From Candidatus Nanoarchaeia archaeon (GTDB lineage: Archaea > Nanobdellota > Nanobdellia > Woesearchaeales > SKIA01), in contig JANQNG010000059.1 in NCBI GenBank assembly GCA_028279685.1, positions 1 to 64,000 of the forward strand: a stretch of 64,000 nucleotides of DNA, given 5' to 3'. Shown here piece by piece: positions 1-9,934 of the stretch. The first letter of the stretch is position 1; the number at the start of each line of letters is the position of its first letter. Under the pieces are notes generated by a model. The model searched no databases. It was given only the letters and a program-made list of their open reading frames with translations, and was not told where the DNA came from. A program made the position numbers and the translations under genes.

Positions 1-88
1 GATTTTTGGCTATATAGAAAATAAATATTGTTAATGTTCTTGTTTTTTTCGACGTTAACCTTAAAAACAAGAGAATGTTGATTATCCT

Positions 89-1432
89 ATGGATCCGCAT
101 AGAAGAGGAGTATTTCATAGCATAAAAAAACATCTTGTGACTTCTCAAGCAGAGGAGCTGATCAAGCATTTTTCTGTGGTCATTGGGTTCAATGGATTGG
201 CTGCTATATTATTATTCCTCTTTCACATCATCACTACAAGGATGCTCGGACCAGAAAGGTATTCTGTTGTCGGAACAGCATTTGCTATTTTATACTTATT
301 TTATATCATGTTCTCAATCATAGGTATTGTATTGAATCATTTTATTTCCTATTATAAGACAAGATATCAATATGAAAAAATAAATTATCTCACAACCTAT
401 GCTATTAAGGCACTTTTTTTTGCAGGTGTTTCAATATTTTTTCTCATCACGGTTTTTAGTAATCCTATAAAGGATTTTTTTCATTTCAATTCTCCCATGA
501 CTGCAGTGATGATAGGCTTAACAGTATGGTTTACAATGATGTCATACATTTATGAAGGTGTATTTATAGGATTGCATAAATACAATGCTATAGGTTTGTT
601 CAGAGTGCTTGAAGCGGGATTGCGCATTGCTTTTGTGGTTGTTTTCCTAACCTTAGGGGCACAGGAGAATTTTGCGATATTATCACTTGCTTTAGGAACG
701 ATATTGGCGTTGATCATCTGCTACGGGCCAATATATGAAATACAGAAACTTAAATTCGACAAGGTGAACCTGAAAGAAATATTCAATTTTGCGAAATATG
801 CTTTTATTGCATTAATTTGTTATTCAATTATGATTAATATTGATGGATTTGTCGCAAAACATGTTTTTGATGCGGCAACAGCAGGATCTTATCTTGCGGG
901 AGCGGTGCTTGCTAAAGTGCCTTTCTTCGTGTCATTAATACTTGGTGGAGTTATGTTCTCAAAAGTTACTAGACTTTATGCAAATGGCAAAAAGACATCG
1001 AAGATTCTCCAGAATTCGTTGCTTTACACAACAATTGTCTCTTTAGGCTTCGCTGTTGTGCTCACTGTCCTGCCTGATAAGATATTCAGTATCTTTTACG
1101 GTGGTGACTATGCTTTCGGAAGTTTGCTTGGGCTTTATGCATTAGGATTCGGATTGTTAGGTATTACTATTGTGCTTGTGCTTTATGCGCTTGCAGTAAG
1201 GAAATTCAAACTTGCAATCATTCCTCCTTTGTTCACCATCCTATCAATTATGATCTTTAGCGTATTTAACGTCTCATTTACGGTGTTAGTGATAAAAGTC
1301 TTTGCGCTTGCGGCATTGTTTTGTGCTGTATTGCTTTATGCGGCGCAAGATGTGATAGATTTTGATTTATTCATAAGTAAATTTTTTAGAAAACCCAAAC
1401 ACAAGAAATATATTTCGTTGAAGGTTGGCTAA
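89..1432 (+). CDS. Polysaccharide flippase / MATE-like multi-TM membrane protein (Wzx-type)
   Basis: 447 aa ORF with about 12 hydrophobic segments and flippase-like composition. Confidence 0.7.
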   Translation: MDPHRRGVFHSIKKHLVTSQAEELIKHFSVVIGFNGLAAILLFLFHIITTRMLGPERYSVVGTAFAILYLFYIMFSIIGIVLNHFISYYKTRYQYEKINYLTTYAIKALFFAGVSIFFLITVFSNPIKDFFHFNSPMTAVMIGLTVWFTMMSYIYEGVFIGLHKYNAIGLFRVLEAGLRIAFVVVFLTLGAQENFAILSLALGTILALIICYGPIYEIQKLKFDKVNLKEIFNFAKYAFIALICYSIMINIDGFVAKHVFDAATAGSYLAGAVLAKVPFFVSLILGGVMFSKVTRLYANGKKTSKILQNSLLYTTIVSLGFAVVLTVLPDKIFSIFYGGDYAFGSLLGLYALGFGLLGITIVLVLYALAVRKFKLAIIPPLFTILSIMIFSVFNVSFTVLVIKVFALAALFCAVLLYAAQDVIDFDLFISKFFRKPKHKKYISLKVG

Positions 1433-2076
1433 GAAACTTTTTTAAAAGAAGGTTCTTTTCGTTTTTCTCTAATAATATATTCTCCTCTTCTTTTTTTCGA
1501 TGGTATTTCTTTAGTATTCTCAAATAATTTGTATTTATTTTCGTCATATTCGCTTAAATAAACACTAACTCCTATACATTTTTCAACATGAGGATTTCCA
1601 CCTAAGAAATAGCGTTGTTCATATGCTATGCCTAGTCGTATTTCTAGTGTGGGTGGAGAGCTTACTATTAATTTCTTTTTTTTAGAGATAATTGGTTTCA
1701 CAATACAGAGAAGACTACCTTCATCATTCACAGTTCCTGTTATTTCAAGGAAAGGATAAGGTCCTTTCTCGCTGAAATGCTTTTTTGAATGAATATCATG
1801 TATGTTACATGATTTAAGCGATCGATAACAACGTGTTTTAGGCTTGAGGCTGAACTCTTCTGTCTGAAAAACACTTTCTAAGAAGCGTTCAAGATTGTCT
1901 TGAATGACACGCCAACGATGTTCTCGTTTTATAGGATGAATTTTTTTATAATGGCTTCCACCCATCATTCTGGGAAGCGTTGATGGAACAACACCTATCT
2001 CTGGTTCTTGTCTAAGAAAATAAGGCATCTGCGTCTCTTCTGTGATTCCAGTCACCCTACATAATATTGGAATCAA
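1429..2076 (-). CDS. Hypothetical protein
   Basis: 215 aa ORF; weak similarity by eye to the ORF at 16872-17270. Confidence 0.6.
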   Translation of the reverse strand: MIPILCRVTGITEETQMPYFLRQEPEIGVVPSTLPRMMGGSHYKKIHPIKREHRWRVIQDNLERFLESVFQTEEFSLKPKTRCYRSLKSCNIHDIHSKKHFSEKGPYPFLEITGTVNDEGSLLCIVKPIISKKKKLIVSSPPTLEIRLGIAYEQRYFLGGNPHVEKCIGVSVYLSEYDENKYKLFENTKEIPSKKRRGEYIIREKRKEPSFKKVS

Positions 2077-2113
2077 AGTTTATATAGTTTTCTACTTTTT
2101 TAGAAGAAAGTTC

Positions 2114-3775
2114 TCAAAACAGATCGAATAACCTGCTTATGTTAACTTCGAATAAAGCTACAGGCATTTCTAATTCAAAATTATCCAGTACTTGGGGGTG
2201 TATTTCTCCAAGGAAACCTATCTTTTTTCCTTTAATGGAAAGCTCTCCAATTCTGCCTTTAATGAAGGATGGATGTTCAATTGCTTTTATGTCGTACGAG
2301 CTGTCGATATGATTGAAGAGGTAGTCTGCTATTTGTTTAATTCGAGTAAATCCCGCATTTTCTCCACAAAGAGCAGCACAAAGATTTTCTTCCTCAAATG
2401 TTCCAGTTTCGTTTTTCCCACCAATAAAGAATGTTCTTCCAAGTTCAAAGATTTCTTGAGGATATTCGTGACGTTTATTGATTTTTAAGGTTTTTAGCAC
2501 AGAAGGGAATATGCGTTTTCTCATTATGTTGAATTCTTCTGTTACAGGGTTTGCTACGCGAACAAATTTTTCCTTCAGTAAGACATTATCTGCGTGCTCT
2601 TTCTCGTTCGTTAGATTATAAGTCGTTGTCTCAATTAATCCTTGTCCTACAAGAATATCTCTTATACGATCTTTGAAGGCCTCCAAGGGAATCTCTTTTC
2701 CTATGGTGGAGACTTCAGGAATAATAGGTTCAAAATTTTCATAGCCGTAGGCAATGGCAATATCTTCTGCGAGATCAACTTGATGTAAGATGTCATTTCG
2801 CCAGGCAGGGATAAGTACGGTGCCTTTCAGATAGCCAAAACCCATTCTGTTTAGTAGTTTTTTCGCCTGTGATTCCTTCAATGTGAGTCCGAGATGTTTA
2901 TTCACGAATTGCAAGTCCAATTTCATCTTCTTTGGTTTCAAATCAGGTGTTGTAATTTTCTTTTTGCCATACACAATATCCATACTGTAAACTTCTCCAT
3001 CCATATCTGCGAGCATAGTGCAGAAGATATTCAATGCAGTTTTCACATTTTCTAAATCAGTACCTGTACATTCAATGAAAACTTCTTTAGTATTCTCATC
3101 GATTTTACCAGTATCTTCTGTGTTTGTGTAGGGGAGGATAGAAAGTACTTGTTTGTTATTATCAAAGAAGAATGGATACTTTGTGAATCCTTGCTTTCTC
3201 CAAGCATCGGCAACCCATTTATACTCTCGTCCTTTAGGGTGCATTGCTTCAACCTGCAAACCGTTCAGTTCTTTGTCAATACCCAATGGCTTTAATTTCA
3301 CTTTTGCAGGATCTTTTGCAATGTAATGAACAGGGAATGTAATAATGGAGGAAGGATACAGTCCATAGGCAGATTTTTTTCTGTCGCGACCATGGCTTTT
3401 TGCTAATTTCTCTTGAATCTGCATAATTTGTGCTATGTTCTCATCAGTAAATTTCATATTCTTGATGATTGCACAAGCAGTATAGGGTCTCATTTTCACA
3501 GAAGAAGTGTTGACAATTACTTTGTGTCCGCTTTTTTTCACTTTGTATTCTCTCAGTCCAGTTTTCACACCAATAAATGATGAGAATGCCCTTGCAAAGC
3601 CTTGTTCACTCAATAAATCAGGTCTGTTTGGAAATATTTCTACATGAATTTCATTACCTTCAATGCTCTCAAGATCAGTACCAAGCATAGAGATACGATC
3701 TTTGAGTTCTTTAATAGGTAATTTCTTTCCGACGAGCTTTTCAAATTCCTTTTTGTTTAAGGTTACGGTGGGCAT
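2114..3775 (-). CDS. pheT: Phenylalanyl-tRNA synthetase beta subunit
   Basis: B3/B5-like motifs (EIFPNRPDLLSEQGFAR, ...EDIAIAYGYENFEP, ...ANPVTEEFNIMRKRIFPSVL); archaeal size; next to pheS. Confidence 0.95.
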   Translation of the reverse strand: MPTVTLNKKEFEKLVGKKLPIKELKDRISMLGTDLESIEGNEIHVEIFPNRPDLLSEQGFARAFSSFIGVKTGLREYKVKKSGHKVIVNTSSVKMRPYTACAIIKNMKFTDENIAQIMQIQEKLAKSHGRDRKKSAYGLYPSSIITFPVHYIAKDPAKVKLKPLGIDKELNGLQVEAMHPKGREYKWVADAWRKQGFTKYPFFFDNNKQVLSILPYTNTEDTGKIDENTKEVFIECTGTDLENVKTALNIFCTMLADMDGEVYSMDIVYGKKKITTPDLKPKKMKLDLQFVNKHLGLTLKESQAKKLLNRMGFGYLKGTVLIPAWRNDILHQVDLAEDIAIAYGYENFEPIIPEVSTIGKEIPLEAFKDRIRDILVGQGLIETTTYNLTNEKEHADNVLLKEKFVRVANPVTEEFNIMRKRIFPSVLKTLKINKRHEYPQEIFELGRTFFIGGKNETGTFEEENLCAALCGENAGFTRIKQIADYLFNHIDSSYDIKAIEHPSFIKGRIGELSIKGKKIGFLGEIHPQVLDNFELEMPVALFEVNISRLFDLF

Positions 3776-3788
3776 TTTTTCTTACTCA

Positions 3789-3911
3789 ATGTTTAGCAAC
3801 GGGTTCGCCTGTTCGATATGTAATTTGATAATCAGGTATCCCCGTAAGGGATGACCCCCTCCCTGATTTGATGAGCAATTCTTGTAGGCTCACGAAATTG
3901 TTGCTAAACAT
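3789..3911. repeat. Structured intergenic element with perfect 12-bp terminal inverted repeat (element E)
   Basis: ATGTTTAGCAAC (3789-3800) / GTTGCTAAACAT (3900-3911), with nested AATCAGG...CCTGATT and TGAGC...GCTCA stems. Confidence 0.75.
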
Positions 3912-3919
3912 CATATTCT

Positions 3920-5449
3920 TTACCTCATCCACTTTTTCATTTCACGAATTTGTTTCAAATCATTCTTATATAAATCTCGTAGATCATTAATACCATAATA
4001 TTCCATGAATGTTCTATCTATACCAGGGCCCCATGCTAAGACAGGAATCCATTTTCCAAATAAAGGTATTACCATTTCTGGTCTGAATATTCCTGCTCCA
4101 CCTAACTCAATCCATTTTTTATGCACGGGATGATAGACATCCATCTCTACACTTGGTTCCGTGTAGGGGAAAAACGCAGGCCTAAATCTCACTTCCGGGA
4201 ATCCCATTTTCGTAAAGAATTGCTTCAAGTATCCTAGTAAATGTCTGAAGTCAGCATCAGGATCAATCACTATACCATCAGTCTGATTAAACTCGCACAG
4301 ATGACTCCAGTCTATGGCTTCATTACGATAGCATCTGCCAACGGCAAAGTATTTCTTTGGAGGATTGTCAAGCTTTGCGCAATACTGAGCAGATAATACG
4401 GTTGTGTGTGTTCGCAAGACATTCTTCTTTGCATCGTCTTCATTCCATTTGTATTGCCACCCAGGACTTTTACATCCTTTGCCTGTTTCATGAGCATCTT
4501 TTACTCGTTTCTTGATTTTTGGATCAACAATTTTCCCATTGGCAGGAGTCTTTAGATAGAAAGTATCTTGTAATTCTCGTACAGGATGGTCTTGTGCGGT
4601 GAATAATGCATCAAAGTTCCAGAAAGAGGTATTAATAATATCTCCGTCCATCTCTTCAAATCCCATATCCATCCAGATGCGTTTGGCATATCGAATAGCA
4701 TCAGTAACAAAGTGAGTTTTTCCTCCTTTTGCAGCAGGGACTCTTGCTTTAACATCATATGCTCTGAATTTCTTCTTCTTCCAAGTTCCTTTCTTAAGCA
4801 TATCTGGTGTTAACTTATCAGCGCCAGCATCAGATAAGTCTGCATTGCAGACTTCTCTTCCGAAATCAGTTAATGCATACGTCCATGAATTCTTTTTCAC
4901 AACTTTGATGATTTTTTTTCTTTTTTTCAGATTATCAAATGCAAATTTCTCTTCAGGTTCAAGTTCATCAACAATTATTGGATCTTCTGCTAATCTTCTG
5001 ATGAATTTTTCTTCAAGACTATCTGCTTTCAGAAGATTTTTCCCTTGATCGGTTATTGAGATTTTCATTCCGGGATCAATGTTCACGGCTAACTTACTCT
5101 TCAGAATACCTAAACAGATATTTACTTCAGGACCTTCGAGTTTTGCTTCTTTTTCAATTTCCTTTATTTGTTTTCTTCCATCAGTAAGTGTTTTGAGAAA
5201 TCTTTTTTCTGGTAAACCATCAAGCATAGCTTTTTTACCGTTTTCGTCAAGTGTAATGGACTCAGTACTTTTAGGTTTTAGAGTGAGCACATTCTTATTG
5301 GTTAGCCATTGCAAGGCTCTCATAGCTTCTACTTCTTTCAATCCTGATTTTCTTGTGATTTCATCAAGCGTTGAAGAACTAGTCAGATGTGGCAATACAT
5401 TTCTCTCTAGTGGATGGAGCTGCGCTACAACCTCTTGGACATTACCCAT
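3920..5449 (-). CDS. pheS: Phenylalanyl-tRNA synthetase alpha subunit
   Basis: HPVRELQDTFYL, FAVGRCYRNEAIDWSHLCEFNQTDGIVI, GGAGIFRPEM, WGPGIDR motifs. Confidence 0.96.
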   Translation of the reverse strand: MGNVQEVVAQLHPLERNVLPHLTSSSTLDEITRKSGLKEVEAMRALQWLTNKNVLTLKPKSTESITLDENGKKAMLDGLPEKRFLKTLTDGRKQIKEIEKEAKLEGPEVNICLGILKSKLAVNIDPGMKISITDQGKNLLKADSLEEKFIRRLAEDPIIVDELEPEEKFAFDNLKKRKKIIKVVKKNSWTYALTDFGREVCNADLSDAGADKLTPDMLKKGTWKKKKFRAYDVKARVPAAKGGKTHFVTDAIRYAKRIWMDMGFEEMDGDIINTSFWNFDALFTAQDHPVRELQDTFYLKTPANGKIVDPKIKKRVKDAHETGKGCKSPGWQYKWNEDDAKKNVLRTHTTVLSAQYCAKLDNPPKKYFAVGRCYRNEAIDWSHLCEFNQTDGIVIDPDADFRHLLGYLKQFFTKMGFPEVRFRPAFFPYTEPSVEMDVYHPVHKKWIELGGAGIFRPEMVIPLFGKWIPVLAWGPGIDRTFMEYYGINDLRDLYKNDLKQIREMKKWMR

Positions 5450-5585
5450 AATTCCTCATAAGACTGGTTGAGAAGCTCCTTTAAAAGGTTTTTGATGAAT
5501 AGAATGAGAAAAAAGAAAAATTTGAGATAAAGACTTGAAGAATCAAGCCTTTACCAACAGAAATCAAAGATTTCTGAGGTCAAAG

Positions 5586-6392
5586 CTACGCTTTGACTTT
5601 CATACCTTTCCAGGCTAACTCAAATAATTCTTCTAGTGCGTTAGCGAAGAATGGTGTGTTGATCCAGATGCCAATGTCATATGTAGGATGCACATCAGCA
5701 TCATCCATAACCATAAAGACAACTTCTTTGCCATCAACAACACAAAATCGTGCGCGTAGTTTGCAATTCTTAACTTCAGCCAAGCCTTTTAAACTATCAG
5801 CAGCTTTCTGTGCTTCTTTATTACCTAAAGGTGCAGCAACTCTGATTTTAACGCCTCGTTTCTTAAGTTGTTCAAATACTGGCTTTAGACTTTCAGCTTT
5901 TCGTACTAAACCATTTTCTGTCGTAACCAAGGTAACTGTTTTTTCTGCGTTTCGAATAGTCAATTCAAGATGATTGTATAAGTTATGTCGTCCTCGCAAT
6001 GATCCTGAAAGATCACTTGGCTCAACTAATTCAACACCTTGTGTGTGCAAAGAGTTTAACTCACCAATAACATTGGTATCTTTTAACCCTTCAAGTCTTT
6101 TTACGGATTCTTCTGCGTCTTTTTTGACATTTTTCTTTACTCGCTCGAGAACTTCCTTAGGCGGAATGGCAATATACTTGATAGGCTTACCTAATTTCAT
6201 AATGACAAAGCCTTTTTTTTCTAAACTATCAAGAACATCGTAGCTTCGTGAACGAGGTACGTTCGCAATATCTGATAACTCTCCTGCTGTGCTTACACCA
6301 CGAGAAAGCAATGCGGTCCAAATCTTCACTTCGTAAAGATTCAACGAGAAATATCGTCGCAATTTGCTTAAAAATTCTTCTTTCACAATCAT
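5586..6392 (-). CDS. TrmB-family transcriptional regulator
   Basis: N-terminal wHTH (AGELSDIANVPRSRSYDVLDSLEKKGFV) plus PLD-like C-terminal domain. Confidence 0.85.
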   Translation of the reverse strand: MIVKEEFLSKLRRYFSLNLYEVKIWTALLSRGVSTAGELSDIANVPRSRSYDVLDSLEKKGFVIMKLGKPIKYIAIPPKEVLERVKKNVKKDAEESVKRLEGLKDTNVIGELNSLHTQGVELVEPSDLSGSLRGRHNLYNHLELTIRNAEKTVTLVTTENGLVRKAESLKPVFEQLKKRGVKIRVAAPLGNKEAQKAADSLKGLAEVKNCKLRARFCVVDGKEVVFMVMDDADVHPTYDIGIWINTPFFANALEELFELAWKGMKVKA

Positions 6393-6684
6393 TTTTTCTC
6401 TACCCCCCTAAAAAGAGTGTAGCTCACCCCTTTTTAGAAACAACTAACGACAACTTATTTAATAACCTTTCGTTTTTTCATCATTTAAAAATTACACTAC
6501 GAGGTTACTATTTACTACGAATGCCGTCTCTATAACGAGTAAGAACATTTTTTCCTTACTTCCGAAAAAATATCACAATTAACTGGTAGCGTCAGGTCAT
6601 TTTGTAAATTAACTATAAATATTGGAGACACTTTACAGTAGTGGTCTTAGAAAGTTTTATTAAGAGTGTAACGATTTCCCTTTC

Positions 6685-7179
6685 ATGGCCGAAAAGAGGA
6701 AAATTAGACTCAATGTGGTGAAGAATGCTTATTGGTTGAGGACACAAGACGCTAAAGAGTTGGCGTTTGAATACCGACCTGATTTTGAGTTCATGTATAA
6801 TTATTATATAAGGATGCATGAGATAATGGATAAGCTACTTGATCTGAATAATCAACTTCAATCTTCAACTCTTGAGGATATGGTCGAACAGACAAAGGAA
6901 GTCTTCCAGCTTATTCAAGGGGCAGGAACAGATCAAAAAAAGAAATCTCTTATCGCCTATGCGATTATTGCCTATGAACTCTCTTCAGAAAAAGCAATAG
7001 GACTCAAAGGCAAAGTCAGTGTCAAAGCGGAAGCAAATGGTGTTGAGACTGATACTGATAGTGTCGAAAGTTTGCCTGCTCTAAGAATAAGAGGAACCAC
7101 TGACTATCTTATCTTTGCAAAAATTTCCAAGGGTCTTGCGGAGAAAATGGACGATATTGGGTTGCTTATGTTCTTATAA
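6685..7179 (+). CDS. Hypothetical protein
   Basis: 164 aa ORF with clear coding character. Confidence 0.6.
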   Translation: MAEKRKIRLNVVKNAYWLRTQDAKELAFEYRPDFEFMYNYYIRMHEIMDKLLDLNNQLQSSTLEDMVEQTKEVFQLIQGAGTDQKKKSLIAYAIIAYELSSEKAIGLKGKVSVKAEANGVETDTDSVESLPALRIRGTTDYLIFAKISKGLAEKMDDIGLLMFL

Positions 7180-7993
7180 CGTAGAATAATTCATTGAACA
7201 CTTCAAATGATTCTGAGTTATATCTTTCTTTTTCAATCCATTTCTCAAACCACGATCTTGCGGAGGCTCTGAGATTCTTCTTGCCGCCGATGCTCTTCTT
7301 GGAGAAACTCACTACGACCCATTTCACTTTTTCAAATAATCTTGGAATCAATTTCTTTGAGATATGTCTCTGCTGCGCTTCCAAGGTGTCTAAAGTTTTG
7401 AAGAGGAAACACACATCTGCTTTTGGTAAAAGGTCTATCCATTCATTGAAATGAGTCAGATCAGCGGCTATCGTTGTTGCTTTTACTTTGTATAACTTGA
7501 AGAATTCTGCGATAATGTCTATATCTTTTTGTGCGATATCAACAGCAATATATTCTGGATGGCAGCCAAGAAATGAATAACTCAAAGGATTCATGCCACA
7601 TGCAAGATCCATGATAATTTTTGGGTTTCCTGTGATGTTGAATATTCGAGGATATGCTCGAGGATAATACATAAATCGTTCTTTCGTCGATTGATGCGCT
7701 TCAAGCAAATGCCTTATTTTGACTTTCCTTTGCTTATATTCTTCAAAAAGTTTTTCAAAATCATCAAGGATGAATACTCCGTAGATTTCTCTGAGCTTTG
7801 CTCTGATATCTTTTACTAATTGATCATACACTTTACTTTTCTTCAATTTCTCAAAGCTTTCTGAAACATTAATCTTTTCTCTGAGTTTCTTATTGGATTG
7901 CAGTTGTTTTTGTACAAGTTCTTCTACGAAGCTATCATCTAAATGCTGCAATTCTCTCTTGGCTTTGATGTGCGCTATGATTTGATCGAGCAT
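7166..7993 (-). CDS. Arm/Rmt (FmrO)-family 16S rRNA methyltransferase homologue
   Basis: AHQSTKERF, MDLACGMNPLSYSF, FLFKTLDTLEAQQ, VVVSFSKKSIGGKK, FNELFYVI match the motif order of ArmA/Rmt enzymes. Confidence 0.75.
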   Translation of the reverse strand: MLDQIIAHIKAKRELQHLDDSFVEELVQKQLQSNKKLREKINVSESFEKLKKSKVYDQLVKDIRAKLREIYGVFILDDFEKLFEEYKQRKVKIRHLLEAHQSTKERFMYYPRAYPRIFNITGNPKIIMDLACGMNPLSYSFLGCHPEYIAVDIAQKDIDIIAEFFKLYKVKATTIAADLTHFNEWIDLLPKADVCFLFKTLDTLEAQQRHISKKLIPRLFEKVKWVVVSFSKKSIGGKKNLRASARSWFEKWIEKERYNSESFEVFNELFYVIRT

Positions 7994-8183
7994 ATAAGTG
8001 CTAATACGTACAATATTATATAGCTATGCTTGATTTTTTCGGGTTTCCGGAAACAATAGATTTATAAAGAGTGTTATCCCTTATAGTGCTGTAGGTGAAC
8101 AGATAGCAGCTGATGACTTAGAGGAAGGACTCAAGAATAATTTAGTTTCTGAGGCAGAGAGAATTATACAAGAAGCAGAGCCG

Positions 8184-8495
8184 ATGCTGATAGATATGCG
8201 TATGCGAGAGATCCTGAATTGGCATAAATGTGCGATAGGAGTGCATATTGAGCTTGTTATTGAATATGATGGACAAATTCATAATTATCAGACTGATCGC
8301 TATGCGTTTCATCATGATGGTCTTGAAAGGCCTCCTCTAAAAGGAAATAATATGATGGGGAAACTCTACAATGTTCGACATTGCAGACGTCATCCTTTCG
8401 TTGTTTCTCTTGAAGAACAGATAAAGAAAGAGTTGAACACTGTTCATTTTCTTGACATTTATGGTGTAAAAGAATTTCTTGGATACGAGTCGTGA
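8184..8495 (+). CDS. Hypothetical protein; start uncertain, frame open upstream to about 8090
   Basis: 103 aa ORF; the frame stays open 5' of the ATG. Confidence 0.45.
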   Translation: MLIDMRMREILNWHKCAIGVHIELVIEYDGQIHNYQTDRYAFHHDGLERPPLKGNNMMGKLYNVRHCRRHPFVVSLEEQIKKELNTVHFLDIYGVKEFLGYES

Positions 8496-8549
8496 TTATC
8501 ACGATTATTTCTAGGTAATGCATATTAAAGATATATTTTTTAGCTGTTT

Positions 8550-8870
8550 ATGTCTAAAAATCGAAAAATATATAAGATATCTGATTATTTAGATAGATAT
8601 CTGAGGTACAAACAGATATCTGATGAGGTGCTTTATTGGAAAGGCAAAGCACTCAGATTCACAAGACACTTCAGAAAGGAATTTGAAGAGTTCAAAAAGC
8701 CACAAATATTTATTTTGGAGATATTGGATAAAGGAATGCATATATTGGTTTCAAAGAGGAAACAAAAATACAATGTTTTTTATCCATATAAGGGAAAAAG
8801 CATTTGTTTGTCGTATGCTGTGGTTGATGATATGTTATTAATTCACATAAAACCTACGAGGAGAAAATGA
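8550..8870 (+). CDS. Putative toxin, DUF4258-like
   Basis: Small basic protein directly upstream of a Zn-finger/AbrB antitoxin; resembles the 30631-30933 product in topology. Confidence 0.5.
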   Translation: MSKNRKIYKISDYLDRYLRYKQISDEVLYWKGKALRFTRHFRKEFEEFKKPQIFILEILDKGMHILVSKRKQKYNVFYPYKGKSICLSYAVVDDMLLIHIKPTRRK

Positions 8871-8919
8871 AAATCAAAAATTGAAAATTTTTGAATTCAT
8901 CTTTTTTGGAGGACAAAAA

Positions 8920-9237
8920 ATGAAAAAATGCTATTTTTGTGAAGGACTTTTGAAAGAAACAACAGTCATTGAGCATGGTGCTCCTTTAGATTGTTTGCAA
9001 TGTCAGAAATGTAAAGAGATTTTTTTCACATCAACAGAATGGCTAAAGAATGATATTCTCTCAGGGAGATGCAAGTTAGTGAGGAAGTTTGGAAAGCTTG
9101 GAGACTCAACAATAGTCCGTCTTCCACCGAAGATGCTGAAGAAATACAACATCGAACCAGGAGATATTAGTTTATTCGAAGAAAGACCAGAAGGGATATT
9201 GATACGCGCGTTCAAGGCAAAGGATTTGAAGGCTTAG
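8920..9237 (+). CDS. Putative antitoxin: zinc finger (CxxC...CxxC) plus AbrB-like domain
   Basis: MKKCYFCEG...CLQCQKC followed by RKFGKLGDSTIVRLPPKMLKKYNIEPGD; SD GGAGG before ATG 8920. Confidence 0.65.
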   Translation: MKKCYFCEGLLKETTVIEHGAPLDCLQCQKCKEIFFTSTEWLKNDILSGRCKLVRKFGKLGDSTIVRLPPKMLKKYNIEPGDISLFEERPEGILIRAFKAKDLKA

Positions 9238-9278
9238 CTTTGCAGATTTTAACTTATAAACACAACAAGGAGAAAAAA

Positions 9279-9590
9279 ATGGAAAAATTCATGAAAACTT
9301 GTTATGAATGCAAAGTTGATGTTATTCCTGTGGTGAGAATAGAAGAAGGAATTAAGTTATACGGATTAAAATGCCCTAAATGCAAGGAAGAATTCTATAC
9401 ATCAAGCCAATTGTTAAAACTTGAAAGATTCAGAGATAAGCCAAAAAGAAAATTTGGTAAACTAGGAGATGCCACTATTATGAGAATACCCCCAGAACTA
9501 ATAAAAAAACACAATATTTCCCCAGGAGATTATGGTATATGTACTTCCGTAGAAGATGGAATTCTGATTGTCCCTGTTAAAGAAAAATGA
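9279..9590 (+). CDS. Second zinc-finger/AbrB-like antitoxin paralogue
   Basis: KTCYECKVD...GLKCPKC followed by KRKFGKLGDATIMRIPPELIKKHNISPGD; SD AAGGAG. Confidence 0.65.
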   Translation: MEKFMKTCYECKVDVIPVVRIEEGIKLYGLKCPKCKEEFYTSSQLLKLERFRDKPKRKFGKLGDATIMRIPPELIKKHNISPGDYGICTSVEDGILIVPVKEK

Positions 9591-9929
9591 TCACTCACTC
9601 AATTTCATAATAGCTTCAGCTAAATCACCATCAGCATCTTCGATTGCTTTTCGTGCTTTGTCTTCAGAAACTTTAGTCTGTTCCATAACAGTCTTGACGT
9701 CGTCTTCGTTGATATCTGCTTTTGTAGCCATATCTTCAATGCGATACTCTCCTGATAACTGAAACGTTTCCTGCCCCATCATATCAACAGATTGCACAGA
9801 AGGATTGTCAAAAACAATTTTTTTCTTGCCAGAGATGATAATAACTTGATCAGCAGGAATCTCTTCCTGCTTCATACCCATTTTTTGCATCATCTTCTGC
9901 ATTTGCTTAGGATTCATGCCTGGCATCAT
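9591..9929 (-). CDS. nac: Nascent polypeptide-associated complex protein (alpha-NAC)
   Basis: MMPGMNPKQMQKMMQKMGMKQEEI...NAC domain plus C-terminal UBA; start placed at the MM. Confidence 0.93.
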   Translation of the reverse strand: MMPGMNPKQMQKMMQKMGMKQEEIPADQVIIISGKKKIVFDNPSVQSVDMMGQETFQLSGEYRIEDMATKADINEDDVKTVMEQTKVSEDKARKAIEDADGDLAEAIMKLSE

Positions 9930-9934
9930 AGTAA

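Noticed and set aside
5579-5597. GTCAAAGC-TAC-GCTTTGAC hairpin overlapping the TrmB stop codon
   Set aside because: Looks like an ordinary 3'-end hairpin; no link to the other structured families could be supported.
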